A DNA stretch of 64,000 bases from NCBI RefSeq assembly GCF_000803315.1, contig NZ_JRMH01000002.1, positions 787,332 to 851,331 of the forward strand, in the 5' to 3' direction. Below are positions 1-15,485 of this stretch, in pieces (the stretch's first letter is position 1; each line of letters begins with the position of its first letter). A model generated the notes under the pieces. The model was given only the letters and a program-made list of their open reading frames with translations, searched no databases and had not been told where the DNA came from. A program made the translations under genes and the position numbers. This DNA is from Pectobacterium actinidiae (GTDB taxonomy: Bacteria; Pseudomonadota; Gammaproteobacteria; Enterobacterales; Enterobacteriaceae).

Positions 1-276
1 TCCACCGAGCTGGCAGACTATCTGGTCGCGAAAGGCGTTCCGTTCCGTGAAGCGCACCATATCGTGGGTGAAGCGGTGGTGGAAGCCATTCGTCAGGGCA
101 AAGCGTTGGAAGCGTTGCCGCTGGCCGATCTGCAAAAATTCAGCGCGGTGATTGGCGAGGACGTGTACCCGATTCTGGCGCTGCAATCCTGTCTGGATAA
201 ACGTGCTGCACAAGGTGGCGTTTCACCACAGCAGGTCGCTAAAGCGATCAGTGATGCGAAGCAGCGCTTAGCCTAA
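1..276 (+). CDS. argH: Argininosuccinate lyase, C-terminal fragment
   Basis: The window opens inside this gene; the last 91 codons and a TAA stop are present, in frame from base 1. The product cleaves argininosuccinate to arginine and fumarate, the last step of arginine synthesis, as a cytosolic homotetramer. The fragment covers the C-terminal helical domain and, from memory, is nearly identical to E. coli ArgH in stretches such as [18 protein letters not shown] and [20 protein letters not shown]. The catalytic domain lies outside the window. In E. coli argH is not next to rmuC, so this adjacency is a difference in gene order. Confidence 0.93.
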   Translation, partial: STELADYLVAKGVPFREAHHIVGEAVVEAIRQGKALEALPLADLQKFSAVIGEDVYPILALQSCLDKRAAQGGVSPQQVAKAISDAKQRLA

Positions 277-277
277 G

Positions 278-418
278 AATCTATCCATTAGGCTATTTTA
301 TTTGCCAGTTTGAACCTGGGCAGTGCTCGAAATCCTCACGTACTACGTGTACGCTCCGGTTTCTGTGCGCTGTCCGAGTCCAAACTGGCTGCACCAATAA
401 CGCCTACTGGAATAGATT
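278..418. repeat. MITE-like palindromic intergenic element, about 141 bp
   Basis: The element sits directly behind argH. Outer arms are AATCTATCCATTAGGC at 278-293 and GCCTACTGGAATAGATT at 402-418, which are imperfect inverted repeats of each other. A second nested pair of about 22 bp lies at 305-326 and 367-388; its ends (CCAGTTTG / CAAACTGG) match perfectly and most internal mismatches would still form G-U pairs. No reading frame of substance is present, so it looks like a non-autonomous mobile element or a repeat hairpin. I recall similar intergenic sequences from Pectobacterium genomes but cannot confirm copy number here. Bases 419-605 downstream show nothing except presumed rmuC promoter DNA. 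Confidence 0.6.
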
Positions 419-605
419 TAAGCTGTACCTTCCGTTCCCCCAACGTTACCGATCTGATTTTTCTGCAAATTATCATCTATCCCTGTTCATATGGAATGCG
501 GCTCGCATTTTTCTGCTCAGCGTCTTCCCAACCGGAATTGTTTCTGGACATCCATACAGTATCATTTTACCTTGACCGACAGCGTGAAAGGCCGGCGGAG
601 GCAAA

Positions 606-2165
606 GTGGATATCAGCATATTTTATGGTCTTGGCGGCAGTGCGGTCGGGCTACTCGTCGGGTGGTTGATTGCCAGCCTGATTCATCAGCAGAAGCTGTC
701 GCAGCATGACACCGAACAGCGGTTGCTGGCGCAGACATTGCACCAGACTCAGCAGTCGCTCAGCGAACAACAGCAGGCAAAGCAGCAGGACGAACAAAGG
801 CTGCGGCAAAACGAGCTAGAACTGCGCACGACTCACGCTCAACTCTCTGCCTGCCATGAAAAGCTGCAACAGCTCGGTGAACTCCGTGAGGAGTGCGTGC
901 AGTTAAATCAGGAACTGCGAACGTTGCGTGAAATCAATAGCGCGCAGGAAGCGGAGCTGCGGGAAGTCACCATTCGGTTGGAAGAAACCCGTATAGCGGC
1001 GGAAGAGAAGCAGCGGCTGCTGGCAAACAGCGAACAGCGGTTGACGACACAGTTTGAGAATCTGGCGAACCGGATTTTTGAACACAGTGGTCGTAAGGTG
1101 GATGAACAAAATAAACAGAGTCTGGATAAGCTGCTGATGCCGCTGCGTGAGCAGCTTGATGGGTTCCGTCGCCAGGTACAAGACAGCTTTGGCGCAGAAG
1201 CGCGCGAACGTCATACATTGGCGCATGAAATTCGCAATCTGCAAAAGCTGAACGCACAGATGGCACATGAAGCCATCAACCTGACGAAAGCACTGAAGGG
1301 CGACAATAAGACACAGGGCAATTGGGGAGAAGTGGTGTTAAGCCGTGTGCTGGAAGCCTCCGGTCTGCGTGAAGGCTATGAATACCAAACACAGGTTAGC
1401 GTGCAGACGGGGGTCAATAGCCGCTTGCAACCGGATGTCATTGTGCGTTTACCGCAGGGCAAAGATGTCGTGATCGATGCCAAAATGTCGCTGGTGGCCT
1501 ACGAGCGCTATTTCAATAGTGACGATGACGCGGAGTGTAGTGTGGCGCTGAACGAACATTTGCTCTCAGTTCGCAGCCATATTCGGCAGTTGAGCAGCAA
1601 AGATTACCAACAGCTTCCGGGTCTGCGTTCGCTAGACTACGTGTTGATGTTTATTCCCGTTGAGCCTGCTTTTTTGGTTGCTATCGATCGCCAGCCCGAA
1701 TTGATCAACGAGGCGTTAAAGCACAATATTATGCTGGTCAGCCCGACCACGCTGCTGGTGGCATTACGTACCATCAATAATTTATGGCGCTATGAACAGC
1801 AGAGCCGCAATGCACAACAGATCGCTGAAAAAGCGTCTCGGCTGTACGATAAACTGCGGCTGTTCGTAGACGATATGGAAGCGCTGGGGCAGAGTCTGGA
1901 TAAAGCGCAGGGCACTTATCGTCAGGCGATGAATAAACTTTCCTCTGGGCGTGGTAACCTTATTGGCCAGGCTGAGGGGTTCCGTGCGCTGGGGGTCGAA
2001 ATTAAACGCACGATCAGCCCGTCATTGGCCGAAAAAGCAACGGCCCATGAGCACGCTGAACACGATGAATTACCGGGTTCTGTCGCGCCCGATGCTATTC
2101 CTCCTGCCGTAAAAACGGAAGGAGAAGAAGGGGAATCCTCCTTAGCGACCCGTAACCTATCCTAA
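606..2165 (+). CDS. rmuC: DNA recombination protein RmuC
   Basis: The 519-residue protein begins with a hydrophobic segment (residues about 5-25), followed by a long glutamine- and glutamate-rich coiled coil (about 30-200). The conserved RmuC domain follows, with NWGEVVLSRVLEASGLREGY and the nuclease-like core PDVIVRLPQGKDVVIDAKM, whose Asp and Asp-Ala-Lys resemble a PD-(D/E)xK fold. In E. coli RmuC limits inversions at short inverted repeats; a nuclease activity is inferred from the fold. The start is GTG at 606, giving an N terminus (MDISIF...) like that of E. coli. The C-terminal tail is acidic and variable. It stands alone upstream of ubiE, as in E. coli, where udp rather than argH precedes it. 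Confidence 0.93.
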   Translation: MDISIFYGLGGSAVGLLVGWLIASLIHQQKLSQHDTEQRLLAQTLHQTQQSLSEQQQAKQQDEQRLRQNELELRTTHAQLSACHEKLQQLGELREECVQLNQELRTLREINSAQEAELREVTIRLEETRIAAEEKQRLLANSEQRLTTQFENLANRIFEHSGRKVDEQNKQSLDKLLMPLREQLDGFRRQVQDSFGAEARERHTLAHEIRNLQKLNAQMAHEAINLTKALKGDNKTQGNWGEVVLSRVLEASGLREGYEYQTQVSVQTGVNSRLQPDVIVRLPQGKDVVIDAKMSLVAYERYFNSDDDAECSVALNEHLLSVRSHIRQLSSKDYQQLPGLRSLDYVLMFIPVEPAFLVAIDRQPELINEALKHNIMLVSPTTLLVALRTINNLWRYEQQSRNAQQIAEKASRLYDKLRLFVDDMEALGQSLDKAQGTYRQAMNKLSSGRGNLIGQAEGFRALGVEIKRTISPSLAEKATAHEHAEHDELPGSVAPDAIPPAVKTEGEEGESSLATRNLS

Positions 2166-2168
2166 ACA

Positions 2169-2220
2169 ATTCGAGTTGCGTGAAGCCAACGCACAAGCAG
2201 CTTGAAGTATGACGGATATA
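2169..2220. repeat. Short palindromic repeat between rmuC and ubiE
   Basis: ATTCGAGTTGC at 2169-2179 and GCAGCTTGAAGTA at 2197-2209 are imperfect inverted repeats, followed by TGACGGATATA. This end motif (CTTGAAGTATGACGG) is one I recognise as recurring in intergenic regions of Erwinia, Pectobacterium and relatives. The copy here looks short and internally deleted. The remainder of the 187-bp gap to ubiE presumably holds the ubiE promoter. Confidence 0.5.
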
Positions 2221-2352
2221 AATGAGTATGGATTTCGTGAGCTTGGCACCAGGCTAGGCGAAATTAGTGCAGTGGGGTTTTTATACGGGTCTGGTACACT
2301 CTCATCATAAATGGGTAGACCCGAAATTTGACTGAAATAGTAGGCGGATAAG

Positions 2353-3108
2353 ATGGCAAGTGAGCAGGAGAAAACGGCCGACTTTGGTTTTCGGACTGTC
2401 GCCAGGGATGAAAAAGAAGTCATGGTGGCTGAGGTTTTTCATTCTGTCGCAGCAAAGTATGACTTGATGAATGACCTGATGTCCTTTGGTATCCACCGTG
2501 TCTGGAAGCGTTTCACTATCGAATGCAGTGGGGTAAGACGTAACCAGCGTGTTCTCGATCTTGCCGGAGGAACTGGGGATTTAACTGCCAAATTCTCCCG
2601 TATGGTGGGAGAAGGTGGTGAGGTCATTCTGGCGGACATCAACGCATCAATGCTGAAAGTGGGCCGCGAAAAACTGCGTAACAAAGGCATTATCGACAAC
2701 ATCAACTACGTGCAGGCCAATGCTGAAGCGCTGCCGTTCCCTGATGACTTCTTCGACTGCATTACTATCTCCTTTGGTCTGCGCAACGTGACGGACAAAA
2801 ACAAAGCGCTGCGCTCAATGTACCGCGTGCTGAAGCCGGGTGGTCGGTTGCTGGTGCTGGAGTTTTCCAAGCCGATCATTAAACAGCTGAGCACCGTTTA
2901 TGATGCCTATTCATTTCATATCCTGCCGAGGATTGGCGAAGCCGTGGCGAGTGATGCTGGGAGCTACCGCTATCTGGCGGAATCTATCCGCATGCATCCC
3001 GATCAGGAAACGCTGAAAGGGATGATGATCGATGCCGGTTTTGACAGTGTTAATTATTTCAACCTCACCGGTGGAATCGTTGCGCTGCATCGTGGGTTCA
3101 AATTCTGA
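2353..3108 (+). CDS. ubiE: Ubiquinone/menaquinone C-methyltransferase UbiE
   Basis: This 251-residue S-adenosylmethionine-dependent enzyme C-methylates demethylmenaquinone and the benzoquinol intermediate of ubiquinone synthesis. SAM motif I is seen as [15 protein letters not shown] (residues about 69-83), followed by [11 protein letters not shown] (motif II region) and the UbiE signature [20 protein letters not shown]. Length equals that of E. coli UbiE. It is the first gene of ubiE-ubiJ-ubiB, which supply the soluble quinone-biosynthesis complex. Confidence 0.97.
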   Translation: MASEQEKTADFGFRTVARDEKEVMVAEVFHSVAAKYDLMNDLMSFGIHRVWKRFTIECSGVRRNQRVLDLAGGTGDLTAKFSRMVGEGGEVILADINASMLKVGREKLRNKGIIDNINYVQANAEALPFPDDFFDCITISFGLRNVTDKNKALRSMYRVLKPGGRLLVLEFSKPIIKQLSTVYDAYSFHILPRIGEAVASDAGSYRYLAESIRMHPDQETLKGMMIDAGFDSVNYFNLTGGIVALHRGFKF

Positions 3109-3120
3109 TTGGAAACGCCA

Positions 3121-3744
3121 ATGCTGATAACGTCTTTTCTGACTGCTACGCTGGAAACCGCGCTGAATCAGCTGCTTTTTCACGATACGGTTGCTTGTGA
3201 TCGCAGCATGAAGTCTGCCCGTCAGCGCTTACAGGGGAAAACACTTCAGATCGAGTTGGCTGAACTGGATGTGCCTTTGGTGCTGGTGTTTAACGAACAG
3301 CGGCTGGACGTTATTAGCCAATGGGGCGAACCTGCTGATTGCTGCCTGAAAACACGTGTTCCGGTTCTGATGAAATTACGCGATCGTCAACAGCTATCGT
3401 CACTGATGCGCAGCGGCGAGCTGGTGATAGAGGGCGATATTCAAGTCGTTCAGCAGTTCATCGTGCTGTTTGATCTGGCGGAGTTCGATCCGGCGGAGTG
3501 GTTGTCCCCCTATCTGGGCGATATTGTTGCTCAGGGTCTTACCCAAACGGCACAGAAAACCCTGAGTTTCCTGAGACGGTCATTACATCAGCAGCAACAT
3601 TTCCTGTCCGAGACGTTAACGGAAGAGTGGCGGCTAGCTCCGGGAAAACTGGAAAATGCCTGGTTCCATGAGGAAATTGTTGCGCTGGATAAATCCGCCG
3701 ATACGTTGTCCGAACGGCTGGCGAAGCTGGAGGCTTTACGATGA
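3121..3744 (+). CDS. ubiJ: Ubiquinone biosynthesis accessory factor UbiJ (SCP2 domain)
   Basis: A protein of about 207 residues homologous to E. coli UbiJ (YigP). The N-terminal sterol-carrier-protein-2-like domain, with [20 protein letters not shown] and GDIQVVQQF, is thought to bind the lipid tail of ubiquinone intermediates as part of the Ubi complex. The C terminus is helical with heptad character. The frame is open from TTG 3109, directly after ubiE, but ATG 3121 matches the E. coli N terminus better and is chosen. The stop overlaps ubiB (ATGA). In E. coli the 3' part of this locus also gives the small RNA EsrE; I cannot judge that here. Confidence 0.9.
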   Translation: MLITSFLTATLETALNQLLFHDTVACDRSMKSARQRLQGKTLQIELAELDVPLVLVFNEQRLDVISQWGEPADCCLKTRVPVLMKLRDRQQLSSLMRSGELVIEGDIQVVQQFIVLFDLAEFDPAEWLSPYLGDIVAQGLTQTAQKTLSFLRRSLHQQQHFLSETLTEEWRLAPGKLENAWFHEEIVALDKSADTLSERLAKLEALR

Positions 3745-5381
3745 CGCCCAGTGAATTACGCCGTCTTTATAGCATTGTGCGTGTGCTGTTGGACTATGGT
3801 CTGGACGAGCTTATTCCTAAAATGCGACTGACGCTTCCGCTGCGTGCGGGTCGTCGTCTGCTGTTCTGGTTGCCCAATCGTCACCGCGACATGCCTTTAG
3901 GGGAGCGCCTGCGTTTGGCGCTTCAGGAGCTGGGGCCGGTGTGGATTAAGTTCGGACAAATGATGTCTACACGCCGCGATCTGTTTCCACCAGCCATCGC
4001 CGATCAACTGGCGATGTTGCAGGATCAGGTTGAGCCGTTTGATGGCAAGCTGGCGCGTGAGCAAATTGAGCTGTCGATGGGGGGAATCCCTCTGGAAGAG
4101 TGGTTTGATGACTTTGATATTAAACCGCTGGCCTCTGCCTCGATTGCACAGGTGCATACCGCATGCCTGAAAAGTACGGGAAAAGAGATCGTTATCAAGG
4201 TCATCCGCCCGGATATTTTGCCTGTCATCAAAGCGGATATGCGCCTGATGAAACGTCTGGCGGGTTGGTTGCCTCACCTGTTGCCGGATGGTCGCCGTCT
4301 GCGTCCGCGCGAAGTGGTGCTGGAATATGAAAAAACGCTGCTTGATGAGCTGAATTTGCTGCGAGAAGCGGCAAACGCTATCCAACTGCGGCGTAATTTT
4401 GAGAACAGCCCGATGCTGTATGTGCCGGAAGTTTATTCGGATTATTGCAGCGAAAGCATGTTAGTGATGGAGCGAATCTACGGTATTCCTGTTTCTGATG
4501 TTGACGCGCTGACGGCCAATGGCACGGATATGAAGTTACTGGCAGAACGCGGCGTTCAGGTTTTCTTCACGCAGGTGTTCCGTGATAGTTTCTTCCATGC
4601 AGATATGCATCCCGGCAATATCTTTATCAGCCACGAGCACCCGGAAGATCCGCAATACATCGGTATTGATTGCGGTATCGTCGGTTCGTTGAACAAAGAA
4701 GATAAACGCTATCTGGCTGAGAATTTTATTGCCTTCTTCAACCGTGATTATCGCAAAGTTGCCGAACTGCATGTGGATTCGGGCTGGGTGCCTCCAGACA
4801 CCAATGTTGCAGATTTTGAGTTTGCTATACGTACGGTCTGTGAGCCGATCTTCGAGAAGCCGTTGGCGGAAATTTCGTTCGGCCATGTATTATTGAATTT
4901 GTTTAATACGGCGCGTCGCTTCAATATGGAAGTACAGCCTCAACTGGTATTGCTGCAAAAAACGCTGCTGTATGTCGAAGGCGTGGGTAGGCAGCTTTAT
5001 CCGCAGCTCGACCTGTGGAAAACCGCTAAGCCGTTTCTGGAAAACTGGCTGAAACAGCAGGTCGGTTTGCCTGCGGTTTTCCGTGCGCTTAAAGAAAAGG
5101 CACCGTTCTGGGCTGAAAAATTACCGGAAGTGCCTGAATTATTTTATGACGGGCTACGCCAGCATAAGATGTTAAAACAAAGCGTCGATCAACTGGCCTA
5201 TGAGTTGAAGGCGCAGCAGTCTCGTCAAGGACAGTCACGATATCTTTTGGGTATTGGCGCAACGCTGCTAATCAGTGGTACGTTGTTACTCATCAGCCGT
5301 GTTGAAGCCGATATGGCTCCCTCGGGGTTGATGGCAGCAGGAATTGTTGCCTGGATTATCGGCTGGCGTCGAACTCGTTGA
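3741..5381 (+). CDS. ubiB: Ubiquinone biosynthesis ATPase/kinase-like protein UbiB
   Basis: A member of the ADCK/UbiB atypical kinase family, 546 residues as in E. coli. Visible family features are the KxGQ segment ([20 protein letters not shown]), the alanine-containing nucleotide loop ASASIAQVH, the lysine strand IVIKVIRP, the catalytic-loop equivalent [11 protein letters not shown] and metal-binding IGIDCGIVG. Two hydrophobic helices end the protein (about residues 498-518 and 523-542), which would anchor it to the inner membrane. It assists ubiquinone synthesis, probably by ATP-driven handling of lipid intermediates. Translationally coupled to ubiJ by a 4-bp overlap. Confidence 0.97.
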   Translation: MTPSELRRLYSIVRVLLDYGLDELIPKMRLTLPLRAGRRLLFWLPNRHRDMPLGERLRLALQELGPVWIKFGQMMSTRRDLFPPAIADQLAMLQDQVEPFDGKLAREQIELSMGGIPLEEWFDDFDIKPLASASIAQVHTACLKSTGKEIVIKVIRPDILPVIKADMRLMKRLAGWLPHLLPDGRRLRPREVVLEYEKTLLDELNLLREAANAIQLRRNFENSPMLYVPEVYSDYCSESMLVMERIYGIPVSDVDALTANGTDMKLLAERGVQVFFTQVFRDSFFHADMHPGNIFISHEHPEDPQYIGIDCGIVGSLNKEDKRYLAENFIAFFNRDYRKVAELHVDSGWVPPDTNVADFEFAIRTVCEPIFEKPLAEISFGHVLLNLFNTARRFNMEVQPQLVLLQKTLLYVEGVGRQLYPQLDLWKTAKPFLENWLKQQVGLPAVFRALKEKAPFWAEKLPEVPELFYDGLRQHKMLKQSVDQLAYELKAQQSRQGQSRYLLGIGATLLISGTLLLISRVEADMAPSGLMAAGIVAWIIGWRRTR

Positions 5382-5463
5382 AGCAGATCATGATGCACGT
5401 CAGAATTACCCGATATAATAACGAGAATTCTGTCGTTCCCCTTTTTGAAAAGAGGTAAATGTT

Positions 5464-5724
5464 ATGGGTGGTATTAGTCTCTGGAACCTGTTGATTATCG
5501 CAGTCATCGTCATCTTACTGTTCGGAACCAACAAGCTGAGAACGCTGGGTTCGGATCTGGGAGCATCCATCAAAGGCTTTAAGAAAGCGATGGGTGACGA
5601 TCAGCCGTCTACTAGTGCAGACAAAACGCAGCCAGATGCGGATTTCTCTACCAAGTCTATCGCTGACAATCAGTCAGACGTCAAGCCGGGCGAAACGAAG
5701 AGCCAGCATAAAGAGCAGGTGTAA
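5464..5724 (+). CDS. tatA: Sec-independent protein translocase subunit TatA
   Basis: An 86-residue protein with one N-terminal membrane helix (about residues 5-20, [16 protein letters not shown]), the hinge FGTNKLR, an amphipathic helix ([17 protein letters not shown]) and a polar tail. TatA oligomers form the pore-like element of the twin-arginine system, which exports folded proteins. It begins the tatABC operon. A TATAAT hexamer at 5414-5419 is a likely -10 box for an operon promoter after ubiB, although no good -35 is seen. A Shine-Dalgarno-like AAAGAGG lies in front of the ATG. Confidence 0.97.
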   Translation: MGGISLWNLLIIAVIVILLFGTNKLRTLGSDLGASIKGFKKAMGDDQPSTSADKTQPDADFSTKSIADNQSDVKPGETKSQHKEQV

Positions 5725-5727
5725 TCT

Positions 5728-6318
5728 GTGTTCGATATCGGTTTTGGTGAACTGCTATTGGTGATGGTTCTCGGCCTGATTGTCCTCGGACCGGAGCGGT
5801 TGCCTGTGGCAGTCAGAACGGTTGCAAGTTGGATCAGGACGCTGCGTTCGCTGGCGTCTACGGTTCAGAATGAGCTGTCGCAGGAGCTGAAACTCCAGGA
5901 GTTTCAGGAAAGTCTGAAGAAAGTCGAAAAAGCCAGTTTGCAGAATCTGTCGCCAGAGTTGAAAGCCTCAATGGATGAACTCAAAGAGGCGGCAGAAGCG
6001 ATGAAACGTGGCTATACCGAGCCATCGTCACCGCAAAATTCAGATGATCACCAAAAGTCAGATGATCATAGTGCGGCGGCGGAATCACAACGCAACACCC
6101 CGTTAAACGATCCTGAAGCGGCCTACGATGGGGTGATCGAAGCGGAAACCGCAGTACGTCCAGCAGACAGACAGCAGAAGCCTGAAAACGGTGCTGCTGC
6201 ACATCACCATGATGGTCGCAATGCCACAAGTGATGACGCTGTCGGTAATGATAATGTCAAACCTGAGCAGTCCCAGTCTTCTACTGTTTCTGCCCGCCAA
6301 CCGAGCGATAGTCGTTAG
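5728..6318 (+). CDS. tatB: Sec-independent protein translocase subunit TatB
   Basis: A 196-residue protein starting with GTG three bases after tatA. The N terminus [20 protein letters not shown] is the single membrane helix with the conserved glutamate, followed by GPERLP and an amphipathic helix (about 22-60). The rest is a long polar, low-complexity tail rich in Asp, Ala, Ser and His, which varies strongly among species. TatB and TatC together recognise twin-arginine signal peptides. Confidence 0.96.
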   Translation: MFDIGFGELLLVMVLGLIVLGPERLPVAVRTVASWIRTLRSLASTVQNELSQELKLQEFQESLKKVEKASLQNLSPELKASMDELKEAAEAMKRGYTEPSSPQNSDDHQKSDDHSAAAESQRNTPLNDPEAAYDGVIEAETAVRPADRQQKPENGAAAHHHDGRNATSDDAVGNDNVKPEQSQSSTVSARQPSDSR

Positions 6319-6321
6319 TTT

Positions 6322-7074
6322 ATGGCCGATGAAGATACTCAACCGCTAATTAGCCACCTGATTGAGCTACGCAAGCGGCTACTGAACAGTATTCTCTGTG
6401 TACTAGCGGTATTTATTGTGCTGGTGTTCTTTGCCAATGATATTTACCAAGTGGTTTCTGCACCGCTCATCAAGCAGTTGCCTGTGGGTGCCAGCATGAT
6501 CGCGACCGATGTCGCCTCGCCTTTCTTTACACCGATAAAGCTGACGATGATTGTCTCCGTGTTTGTCGCTGCGCCACTGGTGCTGTATCAGGTGTGGGCG
6601 TTTGTGGCTCCTGCTCTGTATAAACATGAACGTCGCTTAATGATGCCGTTGCTGGTATCCAGCAGCCTGCTGTTTTATTCGGGCATGGCGTTTGCGTACT
6701 TTGTGGTGTTCCCACTGGCGTTTGGCTTTTTTGCCAAAACCGCGCCGGTTGGTGTGTTGATCGCGACCGACATTAATAATTACCTCGATTTTGTTATGGC
6801 GCTGTTCATGGCGTTCGGCGTATCGTTTGAGGTGCCCGTTGCCATCGTGCTGCTCTGCTGGAGTGGTGTGGTGACGCCAGAAGATCTGAAGAAAAAACGC
6901 CCTTATATTTTGGTCGGGGCGTTCGTTGTTGGGATGCTACTGACGCCGCCGGACGTTTTCTCACAGACGCTACTGGCGATCCCGATGTATCTGCTGTTTG
7001 AAATCGGTGTCTTCTTCGCGCGGTTTTATGTTGGCAAAGGCCGCCGGTCTGAAACGGAAGAGCCATCGCAGTAA
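6322..7074 (+). CDS. tatC: Sec-independent protein translocase subunit TatC
   Basis: A 250-residue polytopic inner-membrane protein with six predicted helices. Conserved TatC landmarks are [10 protein letters not shown] at the cytosolic N terminus, [39 protein letters not shown] and [21 protein letters not shown]. It contacts the twin-arginine motif of the substrate. It lies three bases after tatB and ends the operon at a strong terminator. The E. coli protein is slightly longer at its C terminus. Confidence 0.97.
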   Translation: MADEDTQPLISHLIELRKRLLNSILCVLAVFIVLVFFANDIYQVVSAPLIKQLPVGASMIATDVASPFFTPIKLTMIVSVFVAAPLVLYQVWAFVAPALYKHERRLMMPLLVSSSLLFYSGMAFAYFVVFPLAFGFFAKTAPVGVLIATDINNYLDFVMALFMAFGVSFEVPVAIVLLCWSGVVTPEDLKKKRPYILVGAFVVGMLLTPPDVFSQTLLAIPMYLLFEIGVFFARFYVGKGRRSETEEPSQ

Positions 7075-7105
7075 CGAACGGTTCCCTGCGGCAGAACGGT
7101 AAAAT

Positions 7106-7132
7106 GACCTCTCTTTGAGAGGTCTTATTTTT
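7106..7132 (+). terminator. Intrinsic terminator after tatC
   Basis: GACCTCTC and GAGAGGTC form a perfect 8-bp stem with a three-base loop, followed by TTATTTTTTT. It lies between tatC and tatD and implies that tatD mainly has its own promoter or depends on read-through. Confidence 0.85.
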
Positions 7133-7153
7133 TTATTCGCCAGAGTGAGAGTC

Positions 7154-8975
<1,822 letters not shown>

Positions 8976-8987
8976 GTCTGTTCTCAT

Positions 8988-9010
8988 CCGGCGCGGGATA
9001 AACGCGCCGG
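8988..9010. repeat. REP-like GC-rich hairpin between hemB and rfaH
   Basis: CCGGCGCG at 8988-8995 and CGCGCCGG at 9003-9010 form a perfect 8-bp stem with a seven-base loop, followed by GTAGGC. The shape resembles enterobacterial REP units. There is no immediate T-tract, so it is not a classical terminator, but it lies between two convergent genes and could protect transcript 3' ends. Confidence 0.4.
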
Positions 9011-9061
9011 GTAGGCAAGGAGCGTTGGGCTATTTTTTCAAAGGGCTATGTTTTCAAAGGA

Positions 9062-9550
9062 TTAGGCTTTGCGAAACTCACGGTTATCAATGCTCTGCCT
9101 GACCTGTTTGTTCAACATATTCAGCAACAGCATCGAGCGAGCTTCGCCGTCAGGCTCGGTGTAGATAGCCTGAAGACCAGAGAAAATACCGTCAGTAATG
9201 ACCACGCTATCGCCGGGTTGTGGCGTCAGTGGGTCAATGATTCCCTGAATCGGGCGAAGTGACAATTCATCAATAACCTGCTGCGGAATGGTCGCCGGCA
9301 GCGCACCGAATCGCACAAAGTTACTCACCCCACGCGTCGCGCTGATGGTGGTGGTGTGGATGCGTTCGGGATCGAACTCCACAAACAGATAGTTCGGGAA
9401 CAGCGGTTCACACACTTCCGTTCGTTTACCACGAACGATCTTATCCAGCGTGATCATCGGGCTCACGCAGGTGACATCTTGACGTTCCAGATGCTCTTTC
9501 GCTCGCAGCAGTTGACCACGTTTACAATACAGTAAGTACCAGGCTTCCAT
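9062..9550 (-). CDS. rfaH: Transcription antitermination protein RfaH
   Basis: A 162-residue NusG paralogue, the same length as E. coli RfaH. The N-terminal NGN domain begins with [20 protein letters not shown] and carries FPNYLFVEF and [10 protein letters not shown]; the C-terminal KOW domain contains [19 protein letters not shown]. RfaH is recruited at ops elements and suppresses pausing and Rho termination in long operons for surface polysaccharides and secretion; no ops element is seen in this window. It is convergent with hemB and divergent from ubiD, with about 200 bp of shared upstream DNA. Confidence 0.95.
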   Translation of the reverse strand: MEAWYLLYCKRGQLLRAKEHLERQDVTCVSPMITLDKIVRGKRTEVCEPLFPNYLFVEFDPERIHTTTISATRGVSNFVRFGALPATIPQQVIDELSLRPIQGIIDPLTPQPGDSVVITDGIFSGLQAIYTEPDGEARSMLLLNMLNKQVRQSIDNREFRKA

Positions 9551-9750
9551 AATTTCGCAGACTTATGATTCCGACGAGCAAGCATAACAAAAGCGAGCAC
9601 GGATAAAAAATTTTCGGCAGATATTTTTGTTACCATATTTTGGCGATCGGATTCTTGATAGTGAGCAGATTCTTACCATAAATAGGCGTTGCGGGAAGCG
9701 ACAGGTTGGCGAAGAGACTTTATAATAGCCAGAACGATAGACTGCCCCCG

Positions 9751-11247
9751 ATGAATAGCATGAAATACCGTGACTTACGCGAGTTCCTCTCACTGCTGGA
9801 AGAGAGAGGGGAGTTAAAACGTATTACCCAGCCCATCGATCCCTACCTTGAAATGACGGAAATTGCTGACCGAACGCTACGTGCGGAAGGCCCCGCCCTC
9901 CTGTTTGAGAACCCCAAAGGCTATGACATGCCGGTGCTGTGCAATTTATTTGGCACGCCGAAACGGGTTGCGTTGGGAATGGGGCAGGAAGAAGTCAGCG
10001 CGCTGCGTGAGGTGGGTAAGCTGCTGGCGTTTCTGAAAGAGCCGGAGCCACCCAAAGGGTTCCGCGATCTGGTGGATAAAATGCCGAAGTTCCGTCAGGT
10101 ATTGAATATGCCGACGAAGCGCCTGTCTTCAGCGCCGTGTCAGGAACAGATTTGGCAGGGAGATGACGTTGACCTGCGCCGGATTCCGGTGATGCAGTGC
10201 TGGCCGGAAGATGCCGCGCCGCTGATTACCTGGGGGCTTACCGTGACGCGCGGGCCGCTTAAAGAGCGGCAGAATCTGGGAATCTATCGTCAGCAGGTGC
10301 TGGGTAAAAACAAACTGATCATGCGTTGGCTATCTCATCGCGGCGGCGCACTGGATTTTCAGGAGTGGTGTCAGGAAAATCCAGGGCAGCGTTTTCCGGT
10401 GTCTGTCGCATTGGGCGCTGACCCTGCGACGATCCTCGGTGCGGTGACGCCCGTGCCTGATACGCTATCGGAATATGCCTTTGCGGGGTTGCTGCGTGGG
10501 CATAAGACTGAAGTGGTGAAGTGCCTGTCGAACGATTTGGAAGTGCCCGCCAGTGCGGAAATTGTTCTGGAAGGCTATATTGAACCGGGAGAAATGGCGG
10601 CGGAAGGGCCGTATGGCGACCATACCGGCTATTACAATGAAGTCGATCACTTCCCGGTTTTCACCGTTACGCATATTACTCAGCGCCAGAATGCCATTTA
10701 TCACTCGACTTACACCGGCCGGCCACCGGATGAACCTGCTGTTTTGGGCGTGGCGTTGAACGAAGTTTTCGTGCCGATCCTGCAAAAGCAGTTTCCTGAG
10801 ATTGTCGATTTTTATTTGCCACCGGAGGGTTGCTCTTACCGTCTGGCGGTCGTTACCATGAAGAAACAGTACGCGGGCCATGCTAAACGCGTCATGATGG
10901 GTGTGTGGTCTTTTTTACGCCAGTTCATGTATACGAAATTTGTCATTGTCTGCGATGATGACGTTAATGCGCGTGACTGGAACGACGTGATATGGGCGAT
11001 CACGACGCGTATGGATCCGGCGCGCGATACGGTATTAGTAGAAAATACGCCGATAGATTACCTTGATTTTGCCTCGCCAGTTTCTGGCCTTGGCTCCAAA
11101 ATGGGTCTGGACGCCACCAATAAATGGCCTGGCGAGACGCAGCGCGAGTGGGGTCACCCCATCAAGAAAGACCCACAGGTTTGTGCCCGCATTGATGAAA
11201 TGTGGGACGAATTGGCCATTTTTAGTGACAGAGAGCCCCGGCGTTAA
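9751..11247 (+). CDS. ubiD: 3-octaprenyl-4-hydroxybenzoate decarboxylase UbiD
   Basis: A 498-residue prenylated-FMN-dependent decarboxylase that removes the carboxylate of 3-octaprenyl-4-hydroxybenzoate in ubiquinone synthesis. Diagnostic stretches are [53 protein letters not shown] and [15 protein letters not shown]. The frame is open from 9706, but ATG 9751 ([12 protein letters not shown]) matches the E. coli start MDAMKYNDLRDF and length. No obvious Shine-Dalgarno sequence precedes it. fre follows 52 bp later; Fre-type flavin reductase can supply reduced FMN for cofactor maturation by UbiX. Confidence 0.96.
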   Translation: MNSMKYRDLREFLSLLEERGELKRITQPIDPYLEMTEIADRTLRAEGPALLFENPKGYDMPVLCNLFGTPKRVALGMGQEEVSALREVGKLLAFLKEPEPPKGFRDLVDKMPKFRQVLNMPTKRLSSAPCQEQIWQGDDVDLRRIPVMQCWPEDAAPLITWGLTVTRGPLKERQNLGIYRQQVLGKNKLIMRWLSHRGGALDFQEWCQENPGQRFPVSVALGADPATILGAVTPVPDTLSEYAFAGLLRGHKTEVVKCLSNDLEVPASAEIVLEGYIEPGEMAAEGPYGDHTGYYNEVDHFPVFTVTHITQRQNAIYHSTYTGRPPDEPAVLGVALNEVFVPILQKQFPEIVDFYLPPEGCSYRLAVVTMKKQYAGHAKRVMMGVWSFLRQFMYTKFVIVCDDDVNARDWNDVIWAITTRMDPARDTVLVENTPIDYLDFASPVSGLGSKMGLDATNKWPGETQREWGHPIKKDPQVCARIDEMWDELAIFSDREPRR

Positions 11248-11299
11248 CGGCTGCTGCCCTGTTCTCAGTTTTGCTTTTATGACCCTATAGAGGGAATGC

Positions 11300-12001
11300 A
11301 TGACAACATTGAGCTGTAAAGTGACTTCGGTCGAAGCCATAACCGATACGGTTTATCGCGTTCGTTTGTTACCTGAAGCGCCGTTTTCCTTTCGGGCTGG
11401 CCAGTATTTGATGGTGGTGATGGGCGATCGAGATAAACGTCCTTTTTCACTGGCATCGACCCCGATGGATAAAAACTTTATTGAATTGCACATTGGGGCG
11501 TCCGAACTGAATCTTTACGCGATGGCGGTAATGGAACGCATTCACAAGGAAAAAACCCTGACGGTCGATATCCCGCATGGCGAAGCCTGGCTGCGGGAAG
11601 AGAGTACGCGTCCGCTGGTGTTGATTGCGGGTGGAACCGGATTTTCGTATGTGCGTTCTATCCTGCTGACCGCGCTGTCGCAGCAACCCGAGCGCGATAT
11701 CGCTATTTACTGGGGTGGACGTGAATCCCAGCATTTGTATGACTTACCCGAGCTTGAAGGCTTTGCGGCTAAGCACCCCAATCTGCGGGTGGTGCCAGTC
11801 GTCGAACAGCCAGAAGAGGGATGGGATGGCAGAACGGGCACCGTTCTGAGCGCGGTATTGCAGGACTACGGCTCACTGGCAGAGCAGGATATCTATATTG
11901 CTGGTCGCTTTGAAATGGCGAAAATTGCCCGTGAACGTTTTTGTAACGAGCGCGGTGCGCTGACAGCGCATATGTTCAGCGACGCATTTTCGTTTATTTA
12001 A
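11300..12001 (+). CDS. fre: NAD(P)H-flavin reductase Fre
   Basis: A 233-residue ferredoxin-reductase-family protein, identical in length to E. coli Fre. The flavin-binding motif RPFSLASTP (about residues 46-54) and the pyridine-nucleotide motif [15 protein letters not shown] (about 107-121) are visible. It reduces free FMN, FAD or riboflavin with NAD(P)H in the cytosol, providing reduced flavin for ferric reduction and other reactions. GAGGGA provides a ribosome-binding site. It ends in a terminator shared with the convergent fadBA operon. Confidence 0.95.
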   Translation: MTTLSCKVTSVEAITDTVYRVRLLPEAPFSFRAGQYLMVVMGDRDKRPFSLASTPMDKNFIELHIGASELNLYAMAVMERIHKEKTLTVDIPHGEAWLREESTRPLVLIAGGTGFSYVRSILLTALSQQPERDIAIYWGGRESQHLYDLPELEGFAAKHPNLRVVPVVEQPEEGWDGRTGTVLSAVLQDYGSLAEQDIYIAGRFEMAKIARERFCNERGALTAHMFSDAFSFI

Positions 12002-12032
12002 AGCAGTCGATAACAGTAAGACATAAGCAAGT

Positions 12033-12058
12033 AAAAATCCCACGGCTGTGGGATTTTT
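12033..12058. terminator. Bidirectional terminator between fre and fadA
   Basis: AAAAATCCCAC and GTGGGATTTTT form a perfect 11-bp stem around a GGCT loop. The A and T tracts allow use in both directions, which fits the convergent genes on either side. Confidence 0.85.
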
Positions 12059-12094
12059 GGTTTCTAGCCGTTCTCTGACAGAGCTTTCCTGTGT

Positions 12095-15459
<3,365 letters not shown>

Positions 15460-15485
15460 GTTCATCTCCGCTGTTTGTGTGAGTG

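Noticed and set aside
278..418. CRISPR-like reading of the repeats near argH
   Set aside because: There are inverted arms but no series of direct repeats with spacers. No CRISPR array was found anywhere in the window.
310..669. 119-codon open frame across the argH-rmuC gap
   Set aside because: It runs through the palindromic element and into rmuC in another frame, resembles no protein I know, and has no ribosome-binding site.
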